From positions 124,001 to 188,000 of the forward strand of contig NZ_QWJJ01000008.1 of NCBI RefSeq assembly GCF_003575965.1: 64,000 nucleotides of DNA, given 5' to 3'. This document shows positions 25,006 through 34,465 of the stretch, piece by piece. How positions within the stretch are numbered: position 1 is the stretch's first letter; each line of letters starts with the position of its first letter. Below the pieces are notes generated by a model. It ran no database searches. It saw only the letters and a list, made by a program, of their open reading frames with translations, and was not told the origin of the DNA. Made by a program: the position numbers and the translations under genes. The DNA is from Pseudooceanicola sediminis. Lineage in GTDB: Bacteria > Pseudomonadota > Alphaproteobacteria > Rhodobacterales > Rhodobacteraceae.

Positions 25006-25580
25006 GACTTTTCCTTCCACAGCGGCCATCCCGCCGCCATCAGCAATTGCGCCGTTTCGGTCACCGGCAGGCCCATGACGGCGGAAAACGACCCCGAGAT
25101 CCACGGGATGAACGCCCCCGCAGGCCCCTGGATGCCATAGCCGCCGGCCTTGCCCTGCCAGTCCATGCTGGCAAGATAGCCGTTCACCTCGGCGTCCGAC
25201 AGCTGCTTCATGCGCACTGTCGTCACCACGTCGCGTTCCCAGATCCGCGTGCCCTGCTTCAGCGCAATGGCCGTGATCACCCGGTGACGCCGCCCCGACA
25301 GCGCCCAGAGGAACTCTGCCGCCTGCCCGGCCCCGTCGGGTTTGCCCAGGATTCGGCGCCCCAGGGCGACCGTCGTATCCGCGCACAGGACGATCTCGTC
25401 CTCCTGTGCGATCACGGCGGCAACCTTCTCACGCGCCATGCGCGCGCAATAGGGGCGCGGCAGTTCGGCCTTGTGGGGCGTTTCATCAATGTCGGGGGGG
25501 CGGATATCGTCGGGCGTCACCCCCAGCTGAGCCAGAAGCTCAAGCCGCCGGGGGCTTCCCGATCCGAGGACAAGTTTCAA
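25002..25580 (-). CDS. maf: Maf-family nucleoside triphosphate pyrophosphatase
   Basis: The protein is 192 residues, standard for Maf. The start [20 protein letters not shown] holds the substrate-binding SxSPRR motif, IDETPHK follows, and [17 protein letters not shown] holds the catalytic acid region. It hydrolyses dTTP, UTP or modified nucleotides to monophosphates and has been tied to septum control. It starts 45 bp after the infA stop, within the housekeeping block. Confidence 0.95.
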   Translation of the reverse strand: MKLVLGSGSPRRLELLAQLGVTPDDIRPPDIDETPHKAELPRPYCARMAREKVAAVIAQEDEIVLCADTTVALGRRILGKPDGAGQAAEFLWALSGRRHRVITAIALKQGTRIWERDVVTTVRMKQLSDAEVNGYLASMDWQGKAGGYGIQGPAGAFIPWISGSFSAVMGLPVTETAQLLMAAGWPLWKEKS

Positions 25581-25625
25581 ATCCGGTCCTCACTTAGTTC
25601 CGCAATACCGCGCAACAGCGCGATA

Positions 25626-25844
25626 TCACTTGAAGCGATAGTTGATCCGACCCTTGGTCAGATCGTAGGGGGTCATCTCGACCTGCACCTTGTCGCCTGC
25701 CAGAACACGGATGCGGTTCTTGCGCATCTTGCCTGCCGTGTGTGCGATGATCTCATGGCCATTCTCAAGCTCGACCCGAAACGTCGCATTGGGCAGGAGT
25801 TCCTTCACGACGCCGGGGAATTCGAGAATATCTTCCTTGGCCAT
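25626..25844 (-). CDS. infA: translation initiation factor IF-1
   Basis: This 72-residue protein is the essential initiation factor that binds the ribosomal A site. The OB-fold sequence is typical: [68 protein letters not shown] precedes the ATG. It precedes maf, as in other Rhodobacterales. Confidence 0.98.
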   Translation of the reverse strand: MAKEDILEFPGVVKELLPNATFRVELENGHEIIAHTAGKMRKNRIRVLAGDKVQVEMTPYDLTKGRINYRFK

Positions 25845-25927
25845 GTGGTCTCCTGTAAACGTGGAACCGCCTGCATGAGGCGGATTGCGGCTAGATGGGC
25901 CTTTCGCGCGGGATATTCAAGAAAAAA

Positions 25928-26815
25928 CTATTTGAGCGGGCAAAGTTCGACTGAATCCGAGGTGTCCTGTTCGGCCCAATGGGCACGGTTGCGCACATTG
26001 CCGCTGCTGCGCACGCGCTGCACCGCGTCTATGTCGACCGTGCCATAGGTCCAGCCGGGCTGGTTCATCTGCCCTTCGGCAATCACGCCGGTGCCGGGAA
26101 AGCCCTGGTCGGGGGGCGCAAAGATGCCGCCCATGCCCCAGTTGGTGTCCACCGCCTCCAGCCAGTCGCAGGCCCCCACGGTCGACGACATCACCGCAAC
26201 CATCTGATTTTCCAGCGCCCGCGCCATCGTGCCGATGCGCACGCGCCAGTATCCCTCCAGTGCGTCGGTGCAGGATGGCACCAACAGCAGGTCCGCCGCG
26301 CGCTGTGCCCGTGCCAGCAGGGGGTATTCGCTGTCATAGCAGATATTCACCGCGATCTTGCCGAGGGCGGTGTCAAAGATCTTCAGCGGGCCCAGCCCCT
26401 CGACGCCCCAGGGGGTGCGCTCCCACAGGGTCATGATCTGCTTGTCCTGGAACCCCGCCTGCCCTGTCGGCGTGTACAGTGCCGCGCGGTTGACGATGCG
26501 CCCGTTTCCCGGCCCGCCGTCCAGCACCACAGGCCCCGACGCACCCAGGATATGCACGCCGTGCCGTGCCGCCAGCGACAGGTGCAGCGCCGCAACCTGC
26601 CCCATCACATCCGACACCGCCTGGCTGGCGCGTTGCAAATCCCGGCACACCTCTGCCCCGGCGAGCGAGGCAAGTTCCATCGCGCCATATTCGGGGAACA
26701 CCAGCAAATCGGCACCCTGCGCGGCGGCCTCGCCCACCCATGTCGTCAGCTTGGCCTCATAGCCCGCCCAATCGTCAAACCAGCTCAGCGGATAGGCAGC
26801 GGTCGCAATCTTCAT
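25928..26815 (-). CDS. carbon-nitrogen hydrolase (nitrilase superfamily)
   Basis: The protein is 295 residues. The Glu-Lys-Cys catalytic triad reads Glu42 in LLVFPEYGAM, Lys125 in GFQDKQIM and Cys159 in VNICYDSEYP. The ATG follows GAGGAGAGACG. Members hydrolyse nitriles, amides or carbamoyl groups; the substrate is not predictable. GNAT proteins with such partners are known, and here a GNAT gene lies upstream in the same direction, ending 20 bp before this one. With 27414-27812 it forms a cassette inside the infA-to-phosphatase interval. Confidence 0.9.
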   Translation of the reverse strand: MKIATAAYPLSWFDDWAGYEAKLTTWVGEAAAQGADLLVFPEYGAMELASLAGAEVCRDLQRASQAVSDVMGQVAALHLSLAARHGVHILGASGPVVLDGGPGNGRIVNRAALYTPTGQAGFQDKQIMTLWERTPWGVEGLGPLKIFDTALGKIAVNICYDSEYPLLARAQRAADLLLVPSCTDALEGYWRVRIGTMARALENQMVAVMSSTVGACDWLEAVDTNWGMGGIFAPPDQGFPGTGVIAEGQMNQPGWTYGTVDIDAVQRVRSSGNVRNRAHWAEQDTSDSVELCPLK

Positions 26816-26835
26816 CGTCTCTCCTCAGCGGCGCG

Positions 26836-27414
26836 TCACAGCGCCTTCATCCAGAATTGCAGCTCATGTGAGGCGTGTTCGACCGTGCCGATATCCTTCC
26901 AGTCGAACCGCGCCGTCACCCCGGGCAGCGGCGCATACCCCCGTCCCCGCCAGAACCCGCCGAGCGCACGGGCATCCGCGGGGCGCAAGGGGTGATCATC
27001 GTCACGGATCACCGCGCAAAAGGCGCTGTAGCGCCGCCCGAGGGCGCGGGCGTGATCCTCCCGGGCATCGAAAAATGCATGGCCCAGCCCCTGCCCGCGA
27101 AACTCCGGCAACAGCACCGACTCGGCGCAATAGAATATCTCGCTCAGCGGTTCCGGGCGATCGGCAAAGGCGGCGGCGAAATCATCCGCATGGGCCTCCA
27201 TCGCCATGCCGGTCGCCACGCCGACGATCCGTTGCCCGTCAAGGGCCGCGACGACAACCGCGCTCGGGTCAAGGTAGGCCTCAAGATAGCGCATCTCGTA
27301 GGACAGATCACCGTCGTACAGGTAAGGCCAGTCGCGGAACACCGCGATGCGCAGCCGCGCCACATCCTCCAGCGCGGCCCGCAGGCGCGCGCCCGTCAGC
27401 ACCTCGACCCGCAT
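26836..27414 (-). CDS. GNAT-family N-acetyltransferase
   Basis: The protein is 192 residues. The acetyl-CoA-binding motif is VLLPEFRGQGLGHAFFDARE (R-x-x-G-x-G/A). The start overlaps the stop of the NTF2-like gene by one base (TGATG). Its gene is followed by the nitrilase-like gene, and some bacteria fuse GNAT and carbon-nitrogen hydrolase domains, which suggests a joint pathway. The acceptor is unknown. Confidence 0.85.
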   Translation of the reverse strand: MRVEVLTGARLRAALEDVARLRIAVFRDWPYLYDGDLSYEMRYLEAYLDPSAVVVAALDGQRIVGVATGMAMEAHADDFAAAFADRPEPLSEIFYCAESVLLPEFRGQGLGHAFFDAREDHARALGRRYSAFCAVIRDDDHPLRPADARALGGFWRGRGYAPLPGVTARFDWKDIGTVEHASHELQFWMKAL

Positions 27415-27812
27415 CAGGCCGATACCTGCGCCACCCAGTCGGCAAGGTTGTAATAGGTCGTCACGCGACAGATCAGCCCGGCATCGTCGAGATCGAAAAA
27501 CGACCCAGCCGGTAAGCGATAGGTCTGGCCGCGCGCCTCCGGCAGGCCAGAGTCACTCTCCAGGTAGGTGCCGTTCACGACATATTCCGCCGCCCCGCGC
27601 CGCCCGCCGTCGCCGCTGAACACCACCATATCCGTCAGCTCTTCGCGATAGCAGCGGCTCATGTGGGCGCAGAACGCCGCAAACAGCGCCTTGCCGCGCC
27701 GCACCTCGCCCTCGTTCACGTGATGGGCCACGTCATCCGAAAGGCACTCCAGCATGGCGGGGGTGTCCCCGGCGTTGAAGGCCGCGAAATAGCGTTGGAT
27801 TGTTTCGGTCAT
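27414..27812 (-). CDS. SnoaL/ketosteroid-isomerase-like (NTF2-fold) protein
   Basis: The protein is 132 residues. The start MTETIQRYFAAFNAGDTPAM and SDDVAHHVNEGE, RRGKALFAAF, GTYLESD and AGSFFDLDDAGLICRVTTYYN fit the NTF2-like fold used by SnoaL cyclases and limonene-epoxide hydrolases. It lies at the start of the GNAT/nitrilase cassette. No specific substrate can be given. Confidence 0.8.
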   Translation of the reverse strand: MTETIQRYFAAFNAGDTPAMLECLSDDVAHHVNEGEVRRGKALFAAFCAHMSRCYREELTDMVVFSGDGGRRGAAEYVVNGTYLESDSGLPEARGQTYRLPAGSFFDLDDAGLICRVTTYYNLADWVAQVSA

Positions 27813-27830
27813 GAAAAGTCCCTTGAAGTA

Positions 27831-28292
27831 TCAGAGGTCGACACGCGGCGGCCCGAACCGCTGCTGCAACCGCGTGATGATCTGATCACGGGTCTGTCGA
27901 TACGAATTCAGTTTCTGGTCACGCGTTTCGCCGATCCCGGTCGGGTCCATGATCGGCCAGTATTCCACCGTCAGATGGAAATACCGCGTCAGCTCCAGCG
28001 CCGAACGCTGGCTGGCGGGCGACAGCGCCACGATCAGGTCGAAACTGCTCAGATCGTCGCCCCACTGCTGCATTTCCTCAAAGCTGCGCGACCGGTGCCG
28101 CGACAGGCCGACCCCCATCTCGGCGCAGACGGCAATGGCGAATCCGTCGATTTCCAGATCGTTGTGCACGCCCACGGATTGCACGTAGGTCTCGGCGCCG
28201 TAGAACTTCTTCATGAAGCCCTCGGCCATGGGCGAACGTACCGCGTTGTGATCGCAGCAGAACAACACCGATTGCGGACGTTCCGCTGTCAA
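27831..28292 (-). CDS. low-molecular-weight phosphotyrosine-phosphatase / arsenate-reductase-like protein
   Basis: The catalytic loop is CDHNAVRS in VLFCCDHNAVRSPMAEG, fitting CX5R(S/T), and the C-terminal general-acid region is IMDPTG. I favour the TTG start at 28292, which has GGAGG in good position just inside the upstream gene's end; the ATG at 28328 would overlap UPF0262 by 29 bp. It has about 153 residues. It could dephosphorylate tyrosine-phosphorylated proteins or reduce arsenate. It keeps its Rhodobacterales neighbourhood with UPF0262 and hisD. Confidence 0.82.
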   Translation of the reverse strand: MTAERPQSVLFCCDHNAVRSPMAEGFMKKFYGAETYVQSVGVHNDLEIDGFAIAVCAEMGVGLSRHRSRSFEEMQQWGDDLSSFDLIVALSPASQRSALELTRYFHLTVEYWPIMDPTGIGETRDQKLNSYRQTRDQIITRLQQRFGPPRVDL

Positions 28293-28299
28293 AACAGAC

Positions 28300-28785
28300 T
28301 TAGCCTCCGAAGTGCAACACGCATACAAGCGTAAACAGACGACGCGCCGTGTCGTGGTCTACGATGGCCTTGCCTTCGAGTCGTTCGACAAGGATGCGCG
28401 CACCCTCATCATGGATGCCCCGCCGGGCCATGTCGATGGTCTCGATCTGTGACGGGGGTAAATTCTTCACTGCATCGAAATAGCTTTTGCAGATCGCAAA
28501 GTAATCCTTCACCACCTGACGGAACGGGCCCAGCGACAGCAGGAATTGCGCCGCCTCTTCGCCGCTGTCGGTGCGGATGTCGAACACCAGCCGCTTTTCG
28601 CGGATCGACAGACCCACCTTGTAGGGGCCGTCGGGGGCCACCCGGTCATCGCGCCGGGGCAGAGAAAACGAATTCTCCTCCATCAGATCGAACATGGCGA
28701 CACGCCTTTCCTGCTCGATCTCCGGCGTCGGAGGCGGCAGGTTGCGGTCGTCCAGTTCGATATGCGTAATCCGGGACATAAGCAT
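28300..28785 (-). CDS. UPF0262 family protein
   Basis: The protein is 161 residues. I recognise the family from HIELDDRNLPPPTPEIEQER, FDLMEENSF, GPYKVGLSIREKRLVFDI, GPFRQVVKDYFAICKSYFD and the DMARRGIHDEGA stretch. It is found in Alphaproteobacteria between hisD and a phosphatase gene, as here. GAGGGG lies just before the ATG. Function is unknown. Confidence 0.92.
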   Translation of the reverse strand: MLMSRITHIELDDRNLPPPTPEIEQERRVAMFDLMEENSFSLPRRDDRVAPDGPYKVGLSIREKRLVFDIRTDSGEEAAQFLLSLGPFRQVVKDYFAICKSYFDAVKNLPPSQIETIDMARRGIHDEGARILVERLEGKAIVDHDTARRLFTLVCVLHFGG

Positions 28786-28904
28786 CGGATCCCCTCAAGG
28801 CTGCAGGCGAGTCTCAACTCACACTACATATTATGCTGCAACGCAGAAAAACGCCACAAATTCTTAACGGCAAGTTAACAACACAGGCGGACTTCTACGC
28901 AACC

Positions 28905-30209
28905 TCAACTGCGGTTCAGACGGTTCAACCTTGCACGTACCGAAAGTCCATGCGCCTCAAGGCTTTCCGAGATGGCCAGCGTTTCCGCCGCCGGGCCGAT
29001 GGCCGCCAGCGCCGCCGGTGTCATCTGCGCCAGCGTGGTGCGCTTGACGAAATCCATCACCGACAGGCCGGATGAAAACCGGGCCGAGCGCGCGGTGGGC
29101 AGCACGTGGTTGGGCCCGCCAACGTAGTCGCCGATCGCCTCGGGCGTCCATGCGCCCAGAAAGATCGCGCCGGCATGAATACATTTTTCCGACAGCGCCT
29201 GCGGGTCCGCGACGCAAAGCTCAAGATGCTCGGGCGCGATGCGGTTCGACAGCACCGCGGCCTCGTCCATGTTCGCCACCGTGATCACCGCGCCGAAATC
29301 GCGCCAGCTTGCGCCCGCGATTGCCCGCCGCTCCAGCGTCTCGAGGCGTTTTTCCACCGCCTCGGTCACCGCCGTGGCCAGCGTCGGGCTGTCGGTGATC
29401 AGGATCGACTGGGCGCTTTCGTCATGCTCCGCCTGGCTCAGCAGGTCCAGCGCCAGCCAGTCTGGGTCGTTGTCGCCATCCGCGATCACCAGGATTTCGG
29501 ACGGCCCGGCGATCATGTCGATACCGACCTTGCCAAAGACCCGGCGTTTCGCCGCCGCCACAAAGGCGTTGCCCGGCCCGGTGATCTTGTCGACCGGCGC
29601 GATGCTTTCGGTGCCATAGGCCAGCGCGGCAATCGCCTGGGCGCCGCCGATCCGGTACACCTCGTCCACGCCGGACAGGCGCGCCGCCAGCAGCACCAGC
29701 GGGTTCGCGCGGCCGTCAGGTGTCGGCACGCAGATCGCCAGCCGCTCGACCCCCGCCACCTTGGCCGGGATCGCGTTCATCAGCACGGACGACGGATAGG
29801 ACGCCAATCCGCCGGGCACATACAACCCGGCCGCCGACACCGCGCTCCAGCGCCACCCCAGCGAGGCCCCGTCCGGGTCGGTCCAGAAGGCATCCTGCGG
29901 CACCTGCCGCACGTGATAGGCGCGAATGCGCTCTGCCGCGACCTCAAGCGCCTGGCGTTCGCTGGCGGGCACGGCGGCGCAATGGGCGTCGATCTCGGCT
30001 TCCGAAAACCGCAGCGTCTCCGGGGTCAGCTCCATCCGGTCGAATTTCGCCGTCAACTCGATCACGGCGGCGTCGCCACGGGCGCGCACATCCGCAATGA
30101 TGCCCGCCACCACGTCATCCACGTCGGGGCTGTCTTCGCGCTTGGCATTCAGCAGCGCGGTGAAACGGCTTTCAAAATCGGCGTCGGTCTTGGACAGAAA
30201 ATGCGGCAT
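28905..30209 (-). CDS. hisD: histidinol dehydrogenase
   Basis: The enzyme catalyses the last two steps of histidine synthesis, L-histidinol to histidine, with NAD and zinc. The protein is 434 residues. Typical segments are AGLYVPGGLASYPSSVLMNAIPAKVAGV, quoted as YVPGGLASYPSSVLMNAIPA, GGAQAIAALAYGTESI, GPGNAFVAAAKR, and EHLELCVADP and GPNHVLPT near the end. GGAGGG lies 6 bases before the ATG. It stands in the murA-DUF2948-hisD-UPF0262 block. Confidence 0.97.
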   Translation of the reverse strand: MPHFLSKTDADFESRFTALLNAKREDSPDVDDVVAGIIADVRARGDAAVIELTAKFDRMELTPETLRFSEAEIDAHCAAVPASERQALEVAAERIRAYHVRQVPQDAFWTDPDGASLGWRWSAVSAAGLYVPGGLASYPSSVLMNAIPAKVAGVERLAICVPTPDGRANPLVLLAARLSGVDEVYRIGGAQAIAALAYGTESIAPVDKITGPGNAFVAAAKRRVFGKVGIDMIAGPSEILVIADGDNDPDWLALDLLSQAEHDESAQSILITDSPTLATAVTEAVEKRLETLERRAIAGASWRDFGAVITVANMDEAAVLSNRIAPEHLELCVADPQALSEKCIHAGAIFLGAWTPEAIGDYVGGPNHVLPTARSARFSSGLSVMDFVKRTTLAQMTPAALAAIGPAAETLAISESLEAHGLSVRARLNRLNRS

Positions 30210-30464
30210 CGAACCCTCCAGAGGTGCGCGCCCTCATTAGACCGATGTCCGCCCCGCCTCAAGCACTGCCCGCCCTGCGATCTCGCCGCGTCGCAGGCGC
30301 TGTGCCGTGGCACGGTGCCACCCACCGTGCCCGCGTCCTTGGTGCAGGGGCGGACCGTCCGGAATGCGCGCGCCCTGCCCCGCCATCCCGCGCCGTCCCG
30401 GCCTGCTGCCGGCAACGCAGGACCGGCCCCCGGGGGCCGATCCCGCAAGGTCAGCTTTCTGACG
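30210..30464. other. 255-bp interval between hisD and DUF2948
   Basis: No gene. It contains the 16-bp perfect palindrome CGGCCCCCGGGGGCCG at 30424-30439, which could form a hairpin downstream of the DUF2948 gene on the minus strand, but no T tract follows. Confidence 0.4.
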
Positions 30465-30932
30465 TCAGGCTCCGTGGTCCGGCACCTTGCCGGACGGGGC
30501 GCGATAGGGCCGCGTGACGTCACGCAGCACCGCTTCCAGCGCCTCGACCTGCAACCGGATCGCGCCGTCGCCCGCCAGCGTCAGCAGGACCTGCCCGCCC
30601 GGTGCCGCCTGTCCGGGAATAAACTCAACCGACAGCAGCGAAAGCACCATGTCCTTGTCGGCCCGGCTGACCCCCTGAGAGGCAACGGTCAGCACGTTGT
30701 CGAACGCCAGCACCGATTGCACCCGCTCGGCCTGCATCTGGGCGCCGTTTTCCCAGCGGAACCGGTTCAGCAGCAGCGCAAAGCGCCGCTCGCCCTTCAC
30801 GAACCGCATTTCCGTCGCCGGAAACACCGCGTCCTGCACCAGTGCCGAGATCACGCCCAGGTCCTCGACCTCGAACGCGCCCAGGTTCAGCGGCCCGTCG
30901 CGGCCATCTTCGAAACGTGCATCTGCGCTCAT
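30465..30932 (-). CDS. DUF2948 family protein
   Basis: The protein is 155 residues. [20 protein letters not shown] and [19 protein letters not shown] are characteristic of DUF2948, a small alphaproteobacterial family. Its start overlaps the murA stop by 4 bp, so the two genes are co-translated. No function is established. Confidence 0.9.
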   Translation of the reverse strand: MSADARFEDGRDGPLNLGAFEVEDLGVISALVQDAVFPATEMRFVKGERRFALLLNRFRWENGAQMQAERVQSVLAFDNVLTVASQGVSRADKDMVLSLLSVEFIPGQAAPGGQVLLTLAGDGAIRLQVEALEAVLRDVTRPYRAPSGKVPDHGA

Positions 30933-32200
30933 GTCGAGGCCACCCTTTCGATCTTTGCGCCACAGGCCGACAGTTTTTCCTCGACCCGCTCATACCCGCG
31001 GTCCAGGTGATAGACCCGGCTGACCACCGTCTCTCCCTCGGCCGCCAACCCGGCAAGGATCAGGCTGACCGAGGCCCGCAGATCCGTCGCCATCACCGGC
31101 GCGCCCTTCAGGCGGTCGACACCATGCACCGTGGCATGACCGCCGTGCACGTCGATATTGGCGCCCATGCGGATCAGTTCCGGCGCGTGCATGAAGCGAT
31201 TCTCGAAAATCTTCTCTTCCAGCACCGATGTCCCCTCGGCGGTGCACAGCAGCGCCATCATCTGCGCCTGCAAATCGGTCGGGAACCCGGGGAAAGGCTC
31301 GGTCGTCACGTCCACCGCCTGCACCCGCGTGCCCGCGGCCCGGCTGACCGCCAGTCCTGCCTCGGTCTCCTCGATGGCGATGCCCGCCTGCTCCAGCTTC
31401 TGACAGAACGCCTCGACCAGCGACCGCTTGCCGCCCAGCAGCTCGACCCGGCCACCGCAGAACGCCGGGGCCAGCATGTAGGTGCCCAGCTCGATCCGGT
31501 CGGTGACAACGGGGTGCGTCGCCCCGCCCAGCCGGTCGACGCCCTGAATGGTGATCGTGGACGTCCCCTCGCCGTCGATCTGTGCGCCCATGCGGCGCAG
31601 GCATTGCGCCAGGTCGACGATCTCGGGCTCACGCGCGGCGTTCTTCAGCACCGTGGTGCCCTTGGCCAGCGTCGCCGCCATCAGCGCGTTTTCAGTCGCC
31701 CCGACGGACACGATGGGAAACTCGAACGTGCCGCCCTTCAGCCCGCCGGGCGCCTTCGCGTGCACATAGCCCTCTTTCAGCTCCAGCTCGGCCCCCAGGG
31801 CCTCCAACGCCTTCAGATGCAGATCGACCGGGCGCGCGCCGATTGCGCAACCACCGGGCAGCGACACCACCGCATGACCGTCGCGCGCCAGCATCGGCCC
31901 CAACACCAGGATCGAGGCGCGCATCTTGCGCACGATCTCGTAGTCGGCCTTGTGATTGTTCAGGTCATGGCTCGACATTGCCAGCACCTTGCCGCCCTGC
32001 AGGCTGGTCACCTCGGCGCCCAGCGACTGCAACAGCGCCGTCATCGTGCGAATATCGCTCAGACGCGGGGCATTGGTCAGCGTCAGCGGCTCCTCGCTCA
32101 GCAGCGTCGCCGGCATCAACGTCAGGCAGGCGTTTTTCGCCCCTGCGATCGGGATCTGCCCATTCAGAGGGCCATTGCCCGTCACCAGTATCGAATCCAT
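30929..32200 (-). CDS. murA: UDP-N-acetylglucosamine 1-carboxyvinyltransferase
   Basis: The enzyme transfers enolpyruvate from PEP to UDP-GlcNAc, the first committed step of peptidoglycan synthesis. The protein is 423 residues. The fosfomycin-sensitive active-site Cys is Cys118 in [16 protein letters not shown], and [11 protein letters not shown] is the conserved N-terminal Lys-Asn motif. It keeps Cys rather than Asp, so it would be fosfomycin-sensitive. It is first in the block with DUF2948. Confidence 0.97.
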   Translation of the reverse strand: MDSILVTGNGPLNGQIPIAGAKNACLTLMPATLLSEEPLTLTNAPRLSDIRTMTALLQSLGAEVTSLQGGKVLAMSSHDLNNHKADYEIVRKMRASILVLGPMLARDGHAVVSLPGGCAIGARPVDLHLKALEALGAELELKEGYVHAKAPGGLKGGTFEFPIVSVGATENALMAATLAKGTTVLKNAAREPEIVDLAQCLRRMGAQIDGEGTSTITIQGVDRLGGATHPVVTDRIELGTYMLAPAFCGGRVELLGGKRSLVEAFCQKLEQAGIAIEETEAGLAVSRAAGTRVQAVDVTTEPFPGFPTDLQAQMMALLCTAEGTSVLEEKIFENRFMHAPELIRMGANIDVHGGHATVHGVDRLKGAPVMATDLRASVSLILAGLAAEGETVVSRVYHLDRGYERVEEKLSACGAKIERVAST

Positions 32201-32206
32201 CTGCTC

Positions 32207-32395
32207 TCAGTCCTTGTTCTTTTCATTGTCGGTCCCGGCGTCTGGCGCGGCGCTGTCATCGACGGCGCCTTTGCCCTCTGGTGCGCGCCTGGCACGCGCC
32301 TGTGCCTTGCGCCGCGCAAGGTTCGCCTTCAGCGCCGCCTTCAGCCTGTCATCACGCGTTTTCGCGCCTTTTGCCTTACCCGGTTTATCTGTCAT
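32207..32395 (-). CDS. small basic hypothetical protein next to murA
   Basis: The protein is about 62 residues, start MTDKPGKAKGAKTRDDRLKA at 32395 (AGAAGG a few bases before). It is Lys/Arg/Ala-rich with a positively charged helix (ALKANLARRKAQARARRA) and an acidic C-terminal tail. I recall similar short proteins next to murA in Rhodobacterales. No function is known; RNA binding is possible from composition alone. Confidence 0.6.
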   Translation of the reverse strand: MTDKPGKAKGAKTRDDRLKAALKANLARRKAQARARRAPEGKGAVDDSAAPDAGTDNEKNKD

Positions 32396-32519
32396 GCGCC
32401 TTCTGTAAAGCACCGCTGAAAAAGCGTCCAGATTATGCTTGCACCCCTCGCGGATTGCGTCTAATCAGCCGCCCACGGTCACCGGCACAGACGCTTTCGC
32501 GGACATGCACGGGAACGTC

Positions 32520-32594
32520 GCCGCAGTAGCTCAGTGGTAGAGCGCGTCATTGGTAATGACGAGGTCGGGAGTTCAATCCTCCCCTGCGGCACCA
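32520..32594 (+). tRNA. tRNA-Thr (GGT)
   Basis: Acceptor GCCGCAG pairs with CTGCGGC. The anticodon stem-loop GTCATTGGTAATGAC gives anticodon GGT for Thr. The T-arm is GGGAG TTCAATC CTCCC, and CCA is encoded. Confidence 0.96.
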
Positions 32595-32738
32595 TCAAAC
32601 CCCCTTCACGATTTCAGCCGCTGCATGACATGGGGCACGTCCCCCGACCGTCAATGCGGATCGCGCCAGCAGCTGGTGCGGCGATGCAAGAACGCGCCGC
32701 AACCCATTGCAATACCATGACAATCCGCGCGGCGCAGA

Positions 32739-34166
32739 TCAGCGGGCGGGAATAACCTCGCGCCAGAAGAACGGCGTCAGCAGTGCAAAGACGGTCAGCA
32801 TCTCCAGCCGCCCCAGATACATCGCCACCACCAGCACCACCTTGACCGGTGCGCTCAGGCTGGCGAAATTTCCTGCCGGGCCGATGACGCTGCCGACACC
32901 GGGGCCGACGTTGGCCAGCGCCGTGATCGCGCCGCTGGTCGCGGTTTCCAGGTCCAGCCCCAGAAACGCCAGGATCACGGCAATGATCGAAAAGGTCGCG
33001 ACGTAGAACACGAAGAACGCGATCACCCCGCTCAGCACGTCGGGCTGAACCTGCCGCCCCTCATAGCGCAGCATCTGGATGGAATGCGGCGAATGCACCC
33101 GCGCGATTTCGGATTTCGTGGCGCGAAACAGCAGGATCCAGCGCATCGCCTTGACCCCGCCCGAGGTCGATCCGGTGCACCCCCCCACCGCCGTCAGCGC
33201 GAAAAACACCGCCGCCGCGAAATAGCCCCAGACCAGGTAATCCGTCGTCGCATAGCCGGTCGTCGTCACCACCGACACGACGTTGAAGGCAACCAGCCGC
33301 AGCGCCACGAACAGGTTCATCCCGTGCGTCAGCGTCAGCCAGATCGACAGGACCGAGATGACGGCCCCCAGGCACCACAGCATCATCAGTACCTGTTCGC
33401 TGCGGAACGATCCACGGTGAAAGGCGCGGATGTACCAGGCAAAGGGCAGACCGCCCATCAGCATGAACACCGTCCCCGCCCATTGCAGGAACGGGCTCTG
33501 GAAATGGCCGAACGACGCGTCATAGCCGGAATAGCCCCCGGTCGACAGCGTCGTCATCGCGTGGGTGATCGCGTCAAACACGCTCATCCCGCCGACCGCG
33601 TAGACCAGCCCGCACAGCGTCATCAGCCCCAGGTAGACGATCAGCGTGGCCGAGGCGAACTTGGCCGCGTTGCTCAGCTCCTTCTCGCTCTTGTCCGAAC
33701 TTTCTGTGCGAAACAGCTGCATCCCCCCGACCTTCAGGATCGGCAGCAAGGCGATGCCGGTCACGATGAACCCGACCCCCCCGACCGCCTGCAATATCGC
33801 CCGCCACAGGATGATTCCGCGCGGCGTCGAATCCAGCCCCGACATCACCGTCGATCCCGTGGTGGTGATTCCCGACATCGATTCGAACAACGCATCGACC
33901 GGCGACAGCGTGGTCAGGTACAGCGGCACCGCCCCCGCCAGCGCCGCCGTCACCCATACGGAGGACGTCAGCAGGAAACCGTGCAGGCGGTGCATGTTCT
34001 CGAACGACGAATTGGAAGACAGGGTCAGCGCCATGCCGACAAATCCGGTCAGCAGCGCCGACATGCCAAAGGCCGCCGCCGTGTCGGGAAAGACCAGCGC
34101 GTCGACCGCCATCAGTGCCGCTGAGAACAGCAGCACGAGGCCATTCACGAAGATCACGAAATTCAC
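32739..34166 (-). CDS. trkH: TrkH-family potassium uptake protein
   Basis: This is the membrane subunit of a Trk potassium importer, 475 residues with about ten or more membrane segments. Four K-selective P-loop repeats are visible: SGITTTGSTVMSG, TTLSTGGYSGYD, VVTTTGYATTD and LANVGPGVGSVIG. TrkH works with the cytoplasmic NAD-binding TrkA, which is not in this window. The gene stands alone. Confidence 0.93.
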   Translation of the reverse strand: MNFVIFVNGLVLLFSAALMAVDALVFPDTAAAFGMSALLTGFVGMALTLSSNSSFENMHRLHGFLLTSSVWVTAALAGAVPLYLTTLSPVDALFESMSGITTTGSTVMSGLDSTPRGIILWRAILQAVGGVGFIVTGIALLPILKVGGMQLFRTESSDKSEKELSNAAKFASATLIVYLGLMTLCGLVYAVGGMSVFDAITHAMTTLSTGGYSGYDASFGHFQSPFLQWAGTVFMLMGGLPFAWYIRAFHRGSFRSEQVLMMLWCLGAVISVLSIWLTLTHGMNLFVALRLVAFNVVSVVTTTGYATTDYLVWGYFAAAVFFALTAVGGCTGSTSGGVKAMRWILLFRATKSEIARVHSPHSIQMLRYEGRQVQPDVLSGVIAFFVFYVATFSIIAVILAFLGLDLETATSGAITALANVGPGVGSVIGPAGNFASLSAPVKVVLVVAMYLGRLEMLTVFALLTPFFWREVIPAR

Positions 34167-34465
34167 GCACGTCCCCCGAGTTTGACGTCTGACGTTTCGG
34201 TTCGGCCCGCTCTGCTGCTCTGCGGCGCAGGGTCAACCTGACCTATACCCGGCACCGCGCTTAGGCAATTGCCTTCCCTGTGCGGCCCATGGTCCCGGCC
34301 GGGATGCGGCACGGACGCACCGCAGACGCACCGAAATCGCACCGCCCGGATACCGACGCAGGCACCGACGTCGTGATCGGGCGGTGCAATCGGGTGATGT
34401 CGCCGGGTGGTGCGACCGGGCACTGACCTCAGGCGGCGCGACCGGATGGCGCGTTCAGGCGTCCT
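34167..34465. other. interval between trkH and the MFS gene
   Basis: About 299 bp without a gene. It contains the dyad GGTCA-ACC-TGACC (34231-34243), upstream of trkH on the minus strand and a candidate regulator site, and an imperfect repetitive stretch rich in GCACCG/GACGCACCG motifs (about 34300-34440). Confidence 0.4.

Noticed and set aside
25006-25386. Upstream extension of the RNase E/G frame through maf
   Set aside because: Overlaps maf in another frame. The ATGA junction at 25002-25005 gives the true start.
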